Translations under genes and position numbers: made by a program
Assembly (NCBI GenBank): GCA_027080725.1
Contig: JALWRC010000086.1
Span: forward strand, 1-64,000
Origin: Saprospiraceae bacterium
Lineage (GTDB): Bacteria > Bacteroidota > Bacteroidia > Chitinophagales > Saprospiraceae
Direction of reading: 5' to 3'
DNA: 64,000 bases
Notes under the pieces: model-generated
Database searches by the model: none
Told to the model about the DNA's origin: nothing
What the model saw: only the letters and a program-made list of their open reading frames with translations
Part shown: piece by piece, positions 46,269 through 55,251 of the stretch
Layout: the number at the start of each line of letters is the position of its first letter
Position numbering within the stretch: position 1 is the stretch's first letter

Positions 46269-48560
46269 TCACCGGATAAGTGTAATATCCTGCCGGATGC
46301 GAAGCTCTTCGCCGGAGGCGAGCCGGGCGGAAAGCATCACGAGATAGACCCCTGCAGGGACATCGGTGGATTTGTACTTGCCATCCCAGGTCCCTGTGGG
46401 ATTATCGGAGGCGTACACCACATTCCCCCATCTGTTGTAGATACGCCAATCTGCGGATTGGAGGGCGATGTTGCAGGGATTGATGAGGCGCAGCGCATCG
46501 TTGAGGTTGTCCCCATTGGGGGTAAAGGCCATCGGAAGGCGAAGGAGGCATTTGTCGCATGCCGGGTCAAAATGCAGGTTGTATCGCAGGATGCTGTCAC
46601 AATCATTGGACGAGGTATAGTGAAATACCAATGCCGTATCGGCTGTCACCGATTGTCCGTCTTTTTCAAATACCTCTCCCTTGCACAACGTCGTATCCAC
46701 CACAATGTCGTACGTCTCCCATTCGTCCACCTGATAGATCAGGACACTGTCACATACTGTACCCGGCCGGAGAACGGTGTATGTCCCGGCAGAAGTGACA
46801 GTCTTGTCCTGTAGTATCAGAGTATCTCCCGGACATAATTTTTCATTGTACTCAGTCGTGTCCGGAGTGACAACCATAAAGCGGAAGGCAGCCGATGTGT
46901 CTGAGAAGCAACCGTCCGAAGCGATGAGGCGCACGGTATGGGACCCCGTATCCACCGGCGAATAACGAAATCCCCCATCATCCGGATACATCAGCCCGTC
47001 CAGCATCCACGATATATCGTGCCGGTCGAGACCGGCCGCGGGGAAGAGCATTACGGTATCCCCTACACAGTATATCGCGCTCGCCCCGTCTCTAATGCTT
47101 GCTTCAAACCCCTTGTCAAAACACAAATAACTTTGCGAAAGGGGTACCAATGGGCATGTTTCGCGATAATCCCGCATCCAGGGTCCCTTAAATATATATA
47201 GCGGGCGATGGTCGTAGGAGGTATATTCCGAGGGCGGAACAGGATCGATGCGGTACTCGTCGGTAGCATCGTAGTAAGGCGCACAGCCGTTGTCTTTGAG
47301 GCTTCGCTTGGAGACAAAAATGCCTCCTAAATAATAGATAAGGTCATTGTAGGGTACATAGCCGATTGTAGCATAGATATTATTATTCTCCATGTGTGGA
47401 TAATTATAAAAATAGTATCTATCTTTTTTTAATTCTCCGGTCGCATTGTTATCTTCGAGTTTTTCAATCTTTTTTATTACGAATCCCGTGTCCAACGTAG
47501 CTTTAAAAAGAAGAGAATTACTATAATTATTTATTCTTTCTCTAGTTAAAAGGGTAATCGTATGGTCTTTTATGCTTAGAGATGCTCGATTTAAATGACC
47601 ACTTCCCTCCCGTTTTATCCGTGCGAAATAACTGGCTTTATCGATTTCACCATTTTCGGCTTTAATGCGTAGAAAATAAAGATCATCGATAGACTGTTCA
47701 GCATTATGTTTAGCTATGGTATAGATATACCCGTTATCGAGAACTGCCGGTTGGTCAAAATTTATACGAGCACTTAAATCCAATTTATAGGTTCGGTAGT
47801 CTTTGTAATAGATAATATTGCCGTCGTAATCCGTTTTGATGAGGTAAAACCAGGTGGTTTGATAATCATCGACAAAATAGATATATCGGTCATCTGTGAG
47901 GATGGCAGAGCGATAGGTTTTCCGGAATCTATTGATTGTTCTGTCATCTGAAAGCCGGGACCAAACCGTGTTGAAATCCTTGTCCGTCAGCATAATAAAT
48001 TTATTGTATCTGTCTATTAAAGGGCCAAATGGGGTGCCGCCACAGCCCCCGGTTAATATCCAACGGCCATCGGGTAACTGTTTGATGCCCGTAACGATAC
48101 AGGTAGAGTCCGGAGTGCTCAGGTAGAGTTCTTTTTGCTCAAGGACTTCCCCTTCGGGCGAAAGACTGACGATCCCGGGATGGTGAAAGCCTCTGGTCAT
48201 AATGACCCGGTCTTGAAGAACGACAGTTTGAATGCTTAAATATTCAAAGCCATTACCATAATAAAAAGGAATGCTATCCAACGCTCTCATCCACAAGGGC
48301 TGCCCGGCACAATCAATACGGGCGATATATAGTTTTAAATTATAACCTGTAGATTCTTTACGGGGATAACGCAGTATGCCTGTCCAGTAATAGCCCCCTT
48401 CTCGGTCCGGGACGGTTTCTTTGGCTAATATTTGAATGGAGTCGGTAGGGAGTTTATAAAAGCTTTCGAAGCTAAAATTTTGTTGGGCATGTAGATAAGA
48501 AATGCAAAAAAATGCCGCTAATATTTGACATTTACGGATGAAGTTCGTAGCTTTGTACAT
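46269..48560 (-). CDS. Large surface protein with T9SS type B (gliding-motility C-terminal) sorting domain
   Basis: 763 residues. Signal peptide of about 26 residues (to LHAQ). The region 40-450 is a six- or seven-bladed beta-propeller-like set of strands (ILTGGCGGTPFGP, YIYFVDDYQTTWFYLIKTDYDG). A later piece has Ig/PKD-like strands with cysteines. The C-terminal 90 residues contain LPMAFTPNGDNLNDAL and IYNRWGNVVYAS, the type B/CHU_C sorting domain needed for PorP/SprF-linked surface display; the porP gene lies downstream, with a 162-base gap that holds a dispersed-motif near-copy. Probable adhesin or surface filament component. A promoter-like box (48584-48591) precedes the start, and the neighbouring gene is divergent. 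Confidence 0.85.
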   Translation of the reverse strand: MYKATNFIRKCQILAAFFCISYLHAQQNFSFESFYKLPTDSIQILAKETVPDREGGYYWTGILRYPRKESTGYNLKLYIARIDCAGQPLWMRALDSIPFYYGNGFEYLSIQTVVLQDRVIMTRGFHHPGIVSLSPEGEVLEQKELYLSTPDSTCIVTGIKQLPDGRWILTGGCGGTPFGPLIDRYNKFIMLTDKDFNTVWSRLSDDRTINRFRKTYRSAILTDDRYIYFVDDYQTTWFYLIKTDYDGNIIYYKDYRTYKLDLSARINFDQPAVLDNGYIYTIAKHNAEQSIDDLYFLRIKAENGEIDKASYFARIKREGSGHLNRASLSIKDHTITLLTRERINNYSNSLLFKATLDTGFVIKKIEKLEDNNATGELKKDRYYFYNYPHMENNNIYATIGYVPYNDLIYYLGGIFVSKRSLKDNGCAPYYDATDEYRIDPVPPSEYTSYDHRPLYIFKGPWMRDYRETCPLVPLSQSYLCFDKGFEASIRDGASAIYCVGDTVMLFPAAGLDRHDISWMLDGLMYPDDGGFRYSPVDTGSHTVRLIASDGCFSDTSAAFRFMVVTPDTTEYNEKLCPGDTLILQDKTVTSAGTYTVLRPGTVCDSVLIYQVDEWETYDIVVDTTLCKGEVFEKDGQSVTADTALVFHYTSSNDCDSILRYNLHFDPACDKCLLRLPMAFTPNGDNLNDALRLINPCNIALQSADWRIYNRWGNVVYASDNPTGTWDGKYKSTDVPAGVYLVMLSARLASGEELRIRQDITLIR
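48524..48555 (+). promoter_or_regulatory. Near-consensus promoter of the repeat-led secreted protein gene
   Basis: TTTG at 48524-48527, a 20-base spacer, and TAGCTTTG at 48548-48555. This is the Bacteroidota sigma consensus (TTTG-N20-TAnnTTTG) and lies inside the start of the divergent type B gene. Transcription would begin near 48562, about 38 bases before the ATG at 48599. Confidence 0.7.
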
Positions 48561-48583
48561 AGATTTATTATATTATTTACTAA

Positions 48584-48591
48584 CAAAAATA
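48584..48591 (-). promoter_or_regulatory. Promoter -7 box of the type B surface protein gene
   Basis: TATTTTTG on the minus strand fits TAnnTTTG, about 24 bases before the gene's ATG. A TTG for the -33 box at 48608-48610 would fall in the first copy of the 13-base repeat with a 16-base spacer, so it is imperfect. Confidence 0.4.
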
Positions 48592-48602
48592 TGTAGTTAT
48601 GT

Positions 48603-49682
48603 TTGTTCAAGCCAAATTTTCAAGCCAAATTTTCAAGCCAAATTTTCAAGCCAAATTTTCAAGCCAAATTTAAGTTACTGATATTCAGTGTCTTATATTT
48701 TTTATTTATTATTCCTTTCTTTGCGCAGGTCAATTGTTCCAACCAAACTATCGACATCAACTTCAATCCATGTACCGCTTGTTTTGATTTAGTCCCTGCG
48801 GATAATACTATTAGCTACTGGGATTGGACCTTGTATTCTCCATTGGCCGGTGTATGTGAGACCTCGGACGATGAGGAATTTTGCACAAGGATTTGTTTTG
48901 GCGGGTCTTATCAGATATGTGTGACCGGACACTATGCAGACGGGACCGAATGTACGACCTGCAAGACCTTTTTAGGGTGCAATACCGCAGGCCAGTGTGA
49001 CCCCAACAAAGCTCCCCAGGAAAAGCCCGGGATTACTTTTATCTACCTCGAACAATGCGGAAGAAATGGCAAATATTCCGTTAGGGTTAAGCCTACCTGC
49101 CTACCTTACCAATACTCTATAGTTTATCTGGGTAAGAAGAATGGATGCAATGGCCCGCAAGGCATGGATACTATTGAACTAAATTATCCGGATAATGATT
49201 GTGCGGAGTTAAATATGGAATGGGCATGTGTAGAAGCCTATTTGCCCGCTTCCTGTTGTAACGCGGAGTTTCGTGGATACTATGGGATAGCCGCTCCTTC
49301 TTATCAAGCTATTTGTCCTAATTGTACTGCCTGCTCCCCTGCATGTACAGGACCTTTTGTAGATGTTACGAATCCAGATTGTTCCGACCCAGGAGGAAAC
49401 ATGATTGACGGAGGTAGTTATAATGACCGGCAATGGATAATTGATGATAAACTCGATAAAAACCTGCAAGACAAGTCAGGCGGTACGAAGATAATACAAT
49501 ATGCAGAGGTGTACAATCTATCGGGTAAGCGGCTGATGGCCTTATCTCCCGGTACCGATTTTGTCACTCTCCAACAAAAGCTTTCAGAAAGAAGTAGCTT
49601 TATGAATCAGTTGTTAATTTTCCGCCTCGTATATACGGATGGAAGTACCGTAGTCACCAAAGCTTTAATGTATAATAAGTAG
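48603..49682 (+). CDS. Secreted Cys-rich protein whose start lies in a 13-base tandem repeat (phase-variation candidate)
   Basis: In the frame of the protein only TTG 48603 can start; the ATG at 48599 is out of frame and stops after 24 codons (TAA 48671-48673). The frame then enters a strong signal peptide (KLLIFSVLYFLFIIPFFAQ), a Cys-rich mature part of about 300 residues with cysteine-pair motifs (NPCTAC, TCKTF, CPNCTACSPAC), and a C-terminal AEVYNLSGKRLMAL segment like a T9SS type A domain, though no PNP motif is visible. Removing one repeat copy (13 bases) would bring ATG in frame; copy numbers 1, 4 and 7 are on. A good promoter precedes it and a strong terminator follows. Function of the protein is unknown. 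Confidence 0.75.
   Translation: MFKPNFQAKFSSQIFKPNFQAKFKLLIFSVLYFLFIIPFFAQVNCSNQTIDINFNPCTACFDLVPADNTISYWDWTLYSPLAGVCETSDDEEFCTRICFGGSYQICVTGHYADGTECTTCKTFLGCNTAGQCDPNKAPQEKPGITFIYLEQCGRNGKYSVRVKPTCLPYQYSIVYLGKKNGCNGPQGMDTIELNYPDNDCAELNMEWACVEAYLPASCCNAEFRGYYGIAAPSYQAICPNCTACSPACTGPFVDVTNPDCSDPGGNMIDGGSYNDRQWIIDDKLDKNLQDKSGGTKIIQYAEVYNLSGKRLMALSPGTDFVTLQQKLSERSSFMNQLLIFRLVYTDGSTVVTKALMYNK
48606..48670 (+). repeat. Five perfect tandem copies of a 13-base repeat over a start codon
   Basis: Unit TTCAAGCCAAATT, copies starting at 48606, 48619, 48632, 48645 and 48658, with no mismatch. 13 is not a multiple of 3, so each gained or lost copy shifts the frame. Downstream sequence continues TAAGTTACTG, which in the on frame codes the signal peptide. 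Confidence 0.95.
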
Positions 49683-49711
49683 CGCAATGGAACTTGTATT
49701 TTACGAAGAGA

Positions 49712-49739
49712 GGAGAGCCGGAAGGCTCTCCTTTTTTTT
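49712..49739 (+). terminator. Rho-independent terminator
   Basis: GGAGAGCC and GGCTCTCC form an 8-bp stem with loop GGAA, followed by eight T residues. Confidence 0.95.
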
Positions 49740-49780
49740 AATAGGCGCCTCAAGCTAAAAACACCACATTTCAGCTCACC

Positions 49781-52156
49781 TCACGGTTTCCCTTGCACCA
49801 CCAATTTTTGGATTTCGACGACACCCGAATCATTGAGCATCTCTACAAGATAGACCCCTTCCTTCCATGTATGCACATCTATTACCCCGGGCTGAAGGGT
49901 GTGGTAAACGGTCCTGCCCGTCATATCCCTTACCACCCACCGGGTGCTGGGAAATACATCCTTCGCTTCCAATTGTACCGTTTGGTCTGCAGGATTGGGA
50001 AAGAGGCTGAAATGGGCATCCTGGAGGGATGGAGTCGCTGAGGATAGTGCAACATTGGAAATACTGTACAATTTCATATCATCAATATAAATCCCGTCGT
50101 AACGCCTCGGGAAAAACTGGGAAGAATTAAATTCGAATCCCAACCGGATCGCATCGCCCGGACGGACAAACGGAGACAAGTCAATCTGCTCCGACACCCA
50201 ATCCGTCTTATAATCATAATAGGCTTCTCTATTGCCTTGAAAATCTGCGGAGACAGCAGTATATTTGGGACACAAATCCTCTATGCGCTCGCCATTAACG
50301 GTGATGAAGGGAACGACAATATCATATCCTCCGCGGGGCAAAAACCATTTGGCATTATAGGTCCATACCAGTCCTTTGGACCCCTCGGGTACCGTGATGA
50401 GACCGGATTTGGTCTGTATCGTACCCCATACGGATGAGTCGTATTTTTCGTGGGGAGAATCCGTTAGGGCTCCGGGGGAGGAAGTATAATAACGGGTCGA
50501 AATACCCCAAACACTTTCCGCACTCTTCTCCCACCGGTGCAAGTCCGCGAAGTCCTCTTCAAAAATAGGGTCTGATCCGAGATAGCGCGTACCCACCGTA
50601 AAGGATTGGGTGTAGTATCCATTGTAAACATCGACCTTAAAGAGCACCGAATCCCCATCCGGAACCCCGGGTTTTAATCGATATTTCAGGGTTTCCTCTC
50701 CCGTTTGTTGTGGGGACAGGGTGTAGAATTTTTGCTTATCATTAAAGGAGGCAATATTGCCGGATAGTGGTGTTATATCCAGTTTAAAATTGCCTTTTTT
50801 AAACCCAATATTGGTTACATTATAAGTCAGTTGGCCTTCGAAGTCCCGTACAAATCGATCTTCCCTGGCGGTAAAATGCACTAGAGGCAGACAGGATAGT
50901 CCGGCACCGATATTGGTCCACAACATCTGTTTGCAGTCCGGAATTAGCACCTCTCGCGGTGCCCAAAAACCAAATCGACCGACCTCCGGTGTAAATGAGA
51001 ATATCTTATTCTTGGAAGTATCCCCATACATCCAATCGTCAGAATCTCCATTGACCCGGTAGATGATTTTACTGTTTCCGTGGGTGTAGTTGTTTTCCTT
51101 GGTCAGGCTGTTGCCCAAGTTGTAAAAGGCGACAGAATCTTCTGTTAAATCATAGGTATATCCCCATGGGTAAATCAATAAGGCGCTAAAGGTATGCGCA
51201 TTGAGTGCTGTTTTAAATTCGTGTTGTTTACAAAAATAGGCCACAGCCTGTGTCTCCGGCTCCGAAAAAGGTTCCGGCCCCCTGTAAATTTGACTCATAT
51301 ATATGTCAGATGATCCCTCATTATCCAATCCCCACTTAAACCCGTAATTGCGGTTGAGGTCCACCCCGTAAGGAATGGAGTTTATGATTCTTCGGTTCTT
51401 TCTCCAATAAACATTCCCACGTGCGTAACCCGCTTCGTTAAAGAGATATCCATCCGGATTGACACAGGGGATAAAATACAATTCTACATGATCCAACAAG
51501 GTCTTAATCATCGGATCGTTTTCATAATTCTCCAAAACGTACCACATAAAATAGAGAAGTTGGAGCATGCTCCCCGGTTCGCGTGCGTGATGGAGTGCAG
51601 TGTAGAGCACCTGGCTTTTGAGGTTTTTGGTCGGAGAGCTGATTTTAGTCCAATAAATTCTCCTTTTCTCTTGTGTCAGAAAATCTCCGATTGGCTTTAT
51701 TTTGGTTATGAAATGGGGAAATAAATCGTGCATATAGGAGATATCATCCAACATTTCTTCATAAGTCTTGTAGCCTCCCAACGAACCCAATTGGAAGTGC
51801 TCCGGCGTCTTCCAATGGGCATATTTATCGGGTCTACAGCTTCCGCCGGCACGTTGCTCCACTTTGTCGTCGCGGTGGGCCACATACCATTTGGCCATAT
51901 CTTCGATCATTACGCGCACTTGAAATCCGGCATCCGTTACCGCATCCATCTGGCTTTGCATAAGGACCCCTTCGAAAAACACACCGGGAGCGTACAGCCC
52001 TTCGTGTACATCAATGCCCAGACGACTCAGTAAGCCGATGTCGTGCTCTTCATCCAAAAAAACAAGTACTTGCCTTGCCTGTTCCCGGTCTTGAGCGATA
52101 ATATGGGGTGACAACAGCGTAGCCAAAAGAAGAAATAGTAGTATTTGTTTAATCAT
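49781..52156 (-). CDS. Secreted M14-family zinc carboxypeptidase with T9SS type A sorting domain
   Basis: 791 residues. Signal peptide to about 22 (HIIAQ). The M14 domain at about 115-420 has the zinc ligands in ALHHAREPG (His and Glu) and ALNAHTFS (His), the substrate Arg/Asn in DLNRNYG, and the catalytic Glu in FTPEVGRFG. A domain of MAM-like or jelly-roll type follows (about 520-700, with DGIYIDDMKLY), then LFPNPADQTVQLE and the T9SS tail to VVQGKP. Extracellular release of C-terminal amino acids from peptides is inferred. Its neighbour on the other strand ends in a terminator; it appears to be its own transcript. Confidence 0.88.
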   Translation of the reverse strand: MIKQILLFLLLATLLSPHIIAQDREQARQVLVFLDEEHDIGLLSRLGIDVHEGLYAPGVFFEGVLMQSQMDAVTDAGFQVRVMIEDMAKWYVAHRDDKVEQRAGGSCRPDKYAHWKTPEHFQLGSLGGYKTYEEMLDDISYMHDLFPHFITKIKPIGDFLTQEKRRIYWTKISSPTKNLKSQVLYTALHHAREPGSMLQLLYFMWYVLENYENDPMIKTLLDHVELYFIPCVNPDGYLFNEAGYARGNVYWRKNRRIINSIPYGVDLNRNYGFKWGLDNEGSSDIYMSQIYRGPEPFSEPETQAVAYFCKQHEFKTALNAHTFSALLIYPWGYTYDLTEDSVAFYNLGNSLTKENNYTHGNSKIIYRVNGDSDDWMYGDTSKNKIFSFTPEVGRFGFWAPREVLIPDCKQMLWTNIGAGLSCLPLVHFTAREDRFVRDFEGQLTYNVTNIGFKKGNFKLDITPLSGNIASFNDKQKFYTLSPQQTGEETLKYRLKPGVPDGDSVLFKVDVYNGYYTQSFTVGTRYLGSDPIFEEDFADLHRWEKSAESVWGISTRYYTSSPGALTDSPHEKYDSSVWGTIQTKSGLITVPEGSKGLVWTYNAKWFLPRGGYDIVVPFITVNGERIEDLCPKYTAVSADFQGNREAYYDYKTDWVSEQIDLSPFVRPGDAIRLGFEFNSSQFFPRRYDGIYIDDMKLYSISNVALSSATPSLQDAHFSLFPNPADQTVQLEAKDVFPSTRWVVRDMTGRTVYHTLQPGVIDVHTWKEGVYLVEMLNDSGVVEIQKLVVQGKP

Positions 52157-52375
52157 AAGTTTAATTTTTTGTCAATCTGGTCATTTTACACTCCTAAAGC
52201 AATTTGTATCAAACTAAGCGATGAAAAGGCTTTTCATAGCCACACCTGTCCGGTGTAGCGGGAAGACGGATAATGAACGGGATAGAAAAGCAAGTTGGTA
52301 TCCATTCATTCGTCATTAACACAAATAAATGGAGCTGCAATATTACTCATAATTTTGGTAACGGTCTGAGGTGTG

Positions 52376-52394
52376 GTGCGTATTACAAAGTGCA
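52376..52394 (+). repeat. Copy of the GTGTATTACAAARTGCAC motif
   Basis: GTGCGTATTACAAAGTGCAC lies in the 267-base gene-free gap beside the toxin-antitoxin pair. The gap otherwise shows nothing clear. Confidence 0.5.
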
Positions 52395-52423
52395 CAAAAA
52401 TGAACGAATGCATTGTTTTGTTA

Positions 52424-52876
52424 CTATTTACGCAGCCTTGAATCGAAGTAAAATTTCTTATTGCTACGGATTCTTACAGAACTATATTCTTTATGCCTAC
52501 AATTTAGTATTATGTTATTGGCTGAATGTATTATACTACTTGGTACTTTTAACGCTAATGTATCACCCGTATCTATCCATCTTTGGCCTAAATCCGAAAG
52601 AACGGTTGGAGCCGGAAATTGATGCCAATTTGAAGGCAAGTCTTCCAGAGTTAGGATAGTAATAGAATCATCAGGAATTTCAATAGTCAAGAGGTCTAAC
52701 TCCGGTGCCATCATCGGGGGAATATGAACTATGTTTTCGAGCAGGGCTATTTCTTTACTTTCTCCTGTATATAATACCGGCGTTCCCTTTTTATTCCATC
52801 TTCCGGGATAAACAGATGCACCATATCCACTAATATCAGATGCCCTTTTGCTTTTGGTTATTCTATAGACAATCAT
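52424..52876 (-). CDS. RES-domain toxin (NAD+-targeting)
   Basis: 150 residues, typical of single-domain RES toxins, which degrade NAD+ and halt growth. Conserved pieces: VYRITK (Arg), GRWNKKGTPVLYTGES (the Tyr and Arg region) and IALLENIVH (Glu), with later SSIIHSANNIILNCRH near the C-terminus (Ser/Asn). It begins 5 bases after the Xre-type antitoxin stop on the same strand, the usual antitoxin-first order, so the two form a type II module. Confidence 0.88.
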   Translation of the reverse strand: MIVYRITKSKRASDISGYGASVYPGRWNKKGTPVLYTGESKEIALLENIVHIPPMMAPELDLLTIEIPDDSITILTLEDLPSNWHQFPAPTVLSDLGQRWIDTGDTLALKVPSSIIHSANNIILNCRHKEYSSVRIRSNKKFYFDSRLRK

Positions 52877-52881
52877 ACAGC

Positions 52882-53349
52882 TTAACTATACACTCCATAC
52901 TCAATCCTTCCCAACAAGTCTTTCACCTTAGATATACCACCCGGTAATTCTAATAATTCTTTTGGTTGGAGACCCCCAAGAGCTGTATTCGGCAAATCAA
53001 GCCATTTGAAGAAGTTTTCGTTACTTTCAAAAACTTCTGCTCCAAAGAGAAATAACTCGGCCAATTCAAATAGTTGTATTGAATTATTTCTCTCTAATTT
53101 CTTATTCGTCCGAATCCATCTATAAATAGTGGGACTGGAGACATTTAAAAACCGGGCCATGGAGTCACGAGAAATATCAAAATGATTTCTAAAGTTAAGA
53201 ATAACATGAGGATTTAACCCTTTGTTTGCAATGGTTATGAAATCAAAGGGACTCTCAATGTCTGAATTTACATACTTTTCCCCAAAAATATGTATAAGCT
53301 TTTCATAGCGTTCTGTCATTGTTCTCTTTGCTTCTTTTCCTGTTGTCAT
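52882..53349 (-). CDS. Xre/MbcA/ParS-type antitoxin of the RES module
   Basis: 155 residues. A helix-turn-helix at about 55-95 (FDISRDSMARFLNVSSPTIYRWIRTN) and a C-terminal toxin-binding DUF2384 domain (ELFLFGAEVFESNENFFKWLDLPNTALGGLQPKELL). It should bind and neutralise the RES toxin downstream and repress their common promoter; the A/T-rich 53350-53400 gap would hold that operator, but no exact palindrome was seen. Start: ATG 53349; a second ATG about 11 codons in is possible. Confidence 0.88.
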   Translation of the reverse strand: MTTGKEAKRTMTERYEKLIHIFGEKYVNSDIESPFDFITIANKGLNPHVILNFRNHFDISRDSMARFLNVSSPTIYRWIRTNKKLERNNSIQLFELAELFLFGAEVFESNENFFKWLDLPNTALGGLQPKELLELPGGISKVKDLLGRIEYGVYS

Positions 53350-53469
53350 TCTATATCTCTGTTATTATATGATAATATATTTTATTAAACGAAAATAATC
53401 TTGATTTGTTTCACTCGCATATTTTCGTTCCTCTCTCTGCATCCCCCTTTTCAATCCAAAGGGTTCTTG

Positions 53470-53477
53470 TATCTTTG
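53470..53477 (+). promoter_or_regulatory. Promoter -7 box of trpS
   Basis: TATCTTTG fits TAnnTTTG, 25 bases before the ATG at 53503. The -33 box is not obvious. Confidence 0.5.
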
Positions 53478-53502
53478 CCCCTCCATAAATAGAATAAAGA
53501 TT

Positions 53503-54516
53503 ATGAGTCAAAGAAAAAGGGTGTTATCCGCCATTCAACCCACCGGAGATATTCACCTCGGCAATTACCTTGGAGCGGTGCAAAACTGGGTAAAACTACA
53601 GGAACAATATGATTGTACATTTGGAGTGGTAGATTATCACGCTATGACTGCGCCGTACAAACCGGATCAATTGCGGCAAAACACCTGGAAAATGGTTTTC
53701 CAGCTGCTCGCATGTGGGGTCAAACCGGATAACCTCTTTATCCAGTCCCTCGTACCCGAGCATACGGAGCTCAATTGGATACTGTCCTGTGTGACTTCTT
53801 ATGGAGAAACGACCCGTATGACCCAATTTAAGGACAAAATGGGTCAGCTCAAGGACAGCAATAAGGACGTGCTCATTTCTTTAGGACTATTCGCCTATCC
53901 GGTGCTTCAGGCGGCGGATATCCTGATTTACAAAGCGGACCTCGTGCCGGTGGGCAAAGACCAGGAACAGCACCTCGAGCTTACGAGAAATATCGCCACG
54001 CGATTCAACCACCAATTTGGCAAGGAGTATTTCCCCATACCCGAACCCTTGTTTACCGAGGTTCCGAAAGTGCGATCTTTGGCAGATCCGGACAAAAAAA
54101 TGAGTAAGAGCCTGGGAGAAAAGCATTATGTCAATCTTTTTGGTGACCTTGCCAGAATTCAGAAACAGGTGCGCTCCGCCGTTACGGATACCGGTGAAAA
54201 AACGGATGTTATGAGCCCCGGCGTCGAAAATCTATTCACCTTGCTCAAAGCCTCCGGAAGGGCAGATGATTACGATGTATTACTACAAGACTACCAGGCG
54301 GGAAAACTAAAATACAGTGAACTTAAAGAGGCGGTCTCCGTGGGACTCATCGATCTTATATCGCCCATCAAAGAGCGTTATGAAACGATTATGTCCAATA
54401 AAAAGCAATACAAGGAGCAAATCAAAGCCTCCAGTGCTGCCATCAGAAAGGAGGCTCAAAAAACGCTTCGGGAAGTTAAGGAAATCACCGGGTTACTCAA
54501 CCCCAAGGCATTCTGA
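53503..54516 (+). CDS. trpS: Tryptophanyl-tRNA synthetase
   Basis: Charges tRNA-Trp. 337 residues from ATG 53503 (SQRKRVLSAIQPTGDIHLGNYLGA, HIGH-type motif HLGN); the longer open frame from 53401 would run through the promoter box. KMSKS motif is seen as KKMSKSLGE at about residue 195, and the tryptophan pocket region (DQEQHLELTRNIA) is present. Class I enzyme of standard length. Followed 2 bases later by an FAH-family gene, so co-transcribed. Confidence 0.97.
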   Translation: MSQRKRVLSAIQPTGDIHLGNYLGAVQNWVKLQEQYDCTFGVVDYHAMTAPYKPDQLRQNTWKMVFQLLACGVKPDNLFIQSLVPEHTELNWILSCVTSYGETTRMTQFKDKMGQLKDSNKDVLISLGLFAYPVLQAADILIYKADLVPVGKDQEQHLELTRNIATRFNHQFGKEYFPIPEPLFTEVPKVRSLADPDKKMSKSLGEKHYVNLFGDLARIQKQVRSAVTDTGEKTDVMSPGVENLFTLLKASGRADDYDVLLQDYQAGKLKYSELKEAVSVGLIDLISPIKERYETIMSNKKQYKEQIKASSAAIRKEAQKTLREVKEITGLLNPKAF

Positions 54517-54518
54517 TT

Positions 54519-55130
54519 ATGAAAATATTTTGCATTGGCCGCAACTACGTCAATCACGCCAAAGAGCTCAACAATCCGGTGCCGGAGTCTCCCGTGATTT
54601 TTATGAAACCCTCCACCGCGTTGCTGATTAACAATCGCCCCCTGTACTATCCGGAGTTTACTTCGGATTTGCATTACGAGGCGGAAATAGTCATCAAAAT
54701 ATGCAAAAACGGCCGTCATGTCCAACCCGGGTTCGCCCACACTTATTATGACCAATGGACCCTCGGCCTCGATTTTACTGCGAGAGACGTACAAATCCAA
54801 CTCAAATCCAAAGGTCTCCCATGGGAAAAAGCCAAGGCTTGGGATCACTCCGCTGCCATCGGTACCTTCCAACCCATCGCTCATGTCGCCAACATCCAAG
54901 CATTGAATTTTTCATTGCGAAAAAACGGGCAAATCGTCCAAGCCGGTAATACCGCCGATATGATTTTTAGCATTGACCAACTCATTGTCCAAATATCCAA
55001 GTATTTTAAACTTCAGACAGGTGATCTGGTTTTTACCGGTACGCCTGCAGGGGTCGGACCGGTGCAAATAGGAGATGTATTAGAAGGATTTGTCCAAGAG
55101 CAAAAAGTGCTCTCCTGTGAGATAAAGTAA
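54519..55130 (+). CDS. Fumarylacetoacetate hydrolase-family protein (YcgM-like)
   Basis: 203 residues, a single FAH domain. Metal ligands and active-site pieces are seen in GRNYVNHAKEL, HYEAEIVIKI (Glu-x-Glu type), LGLDFTARDVQ, KGLPWEKAKAWDHSA and GDLVFTGTPAGVGPV. Short FAH proteins of this kind act as acylpyruvases or oxaloacetate-type decarboxylases/tautomerases; the exact substrate is not given by the sequence. Starts 2 bases after trpS, suggesting coupling by chance of operon rather than pathway. Confidence 0.9.
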   Translation: MKIFCIGRNYVNHAKELNNPVPESPVIFMKPSTALLINNRPLYYPEFTSDLHYEAEIVIKICKNGRHVQPGFAHTYYDQWTLGLDFTARDVQIQLKSKGLPWEKAKAWDHSAAIGTFQPIAHVANIQALNFSLRKNGQIVQAGNTADMIFSIDQLIVQISKYFKLQTGDLVFTGTPAGVGPVQIGDVLEGFVQEQKVLSCEIK

Positions 55131-55251
55131 ACGGAGGGAAGACCCTTTTAATGTCTGCTGTATTGCACAAAGTGGGAATAGTCAGGTTAGAATGGTGTTG
55201 TTTTAGGGAGATGGTTTGATATTGTGGGGTAGTACCAATCCACTCTCTATT

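Noticed and set aside
48606-48670. CRISPR array
   Set aside because: Head-to-tail 13-base units without spacers and no cas genes; it is a simple tandem repeat.
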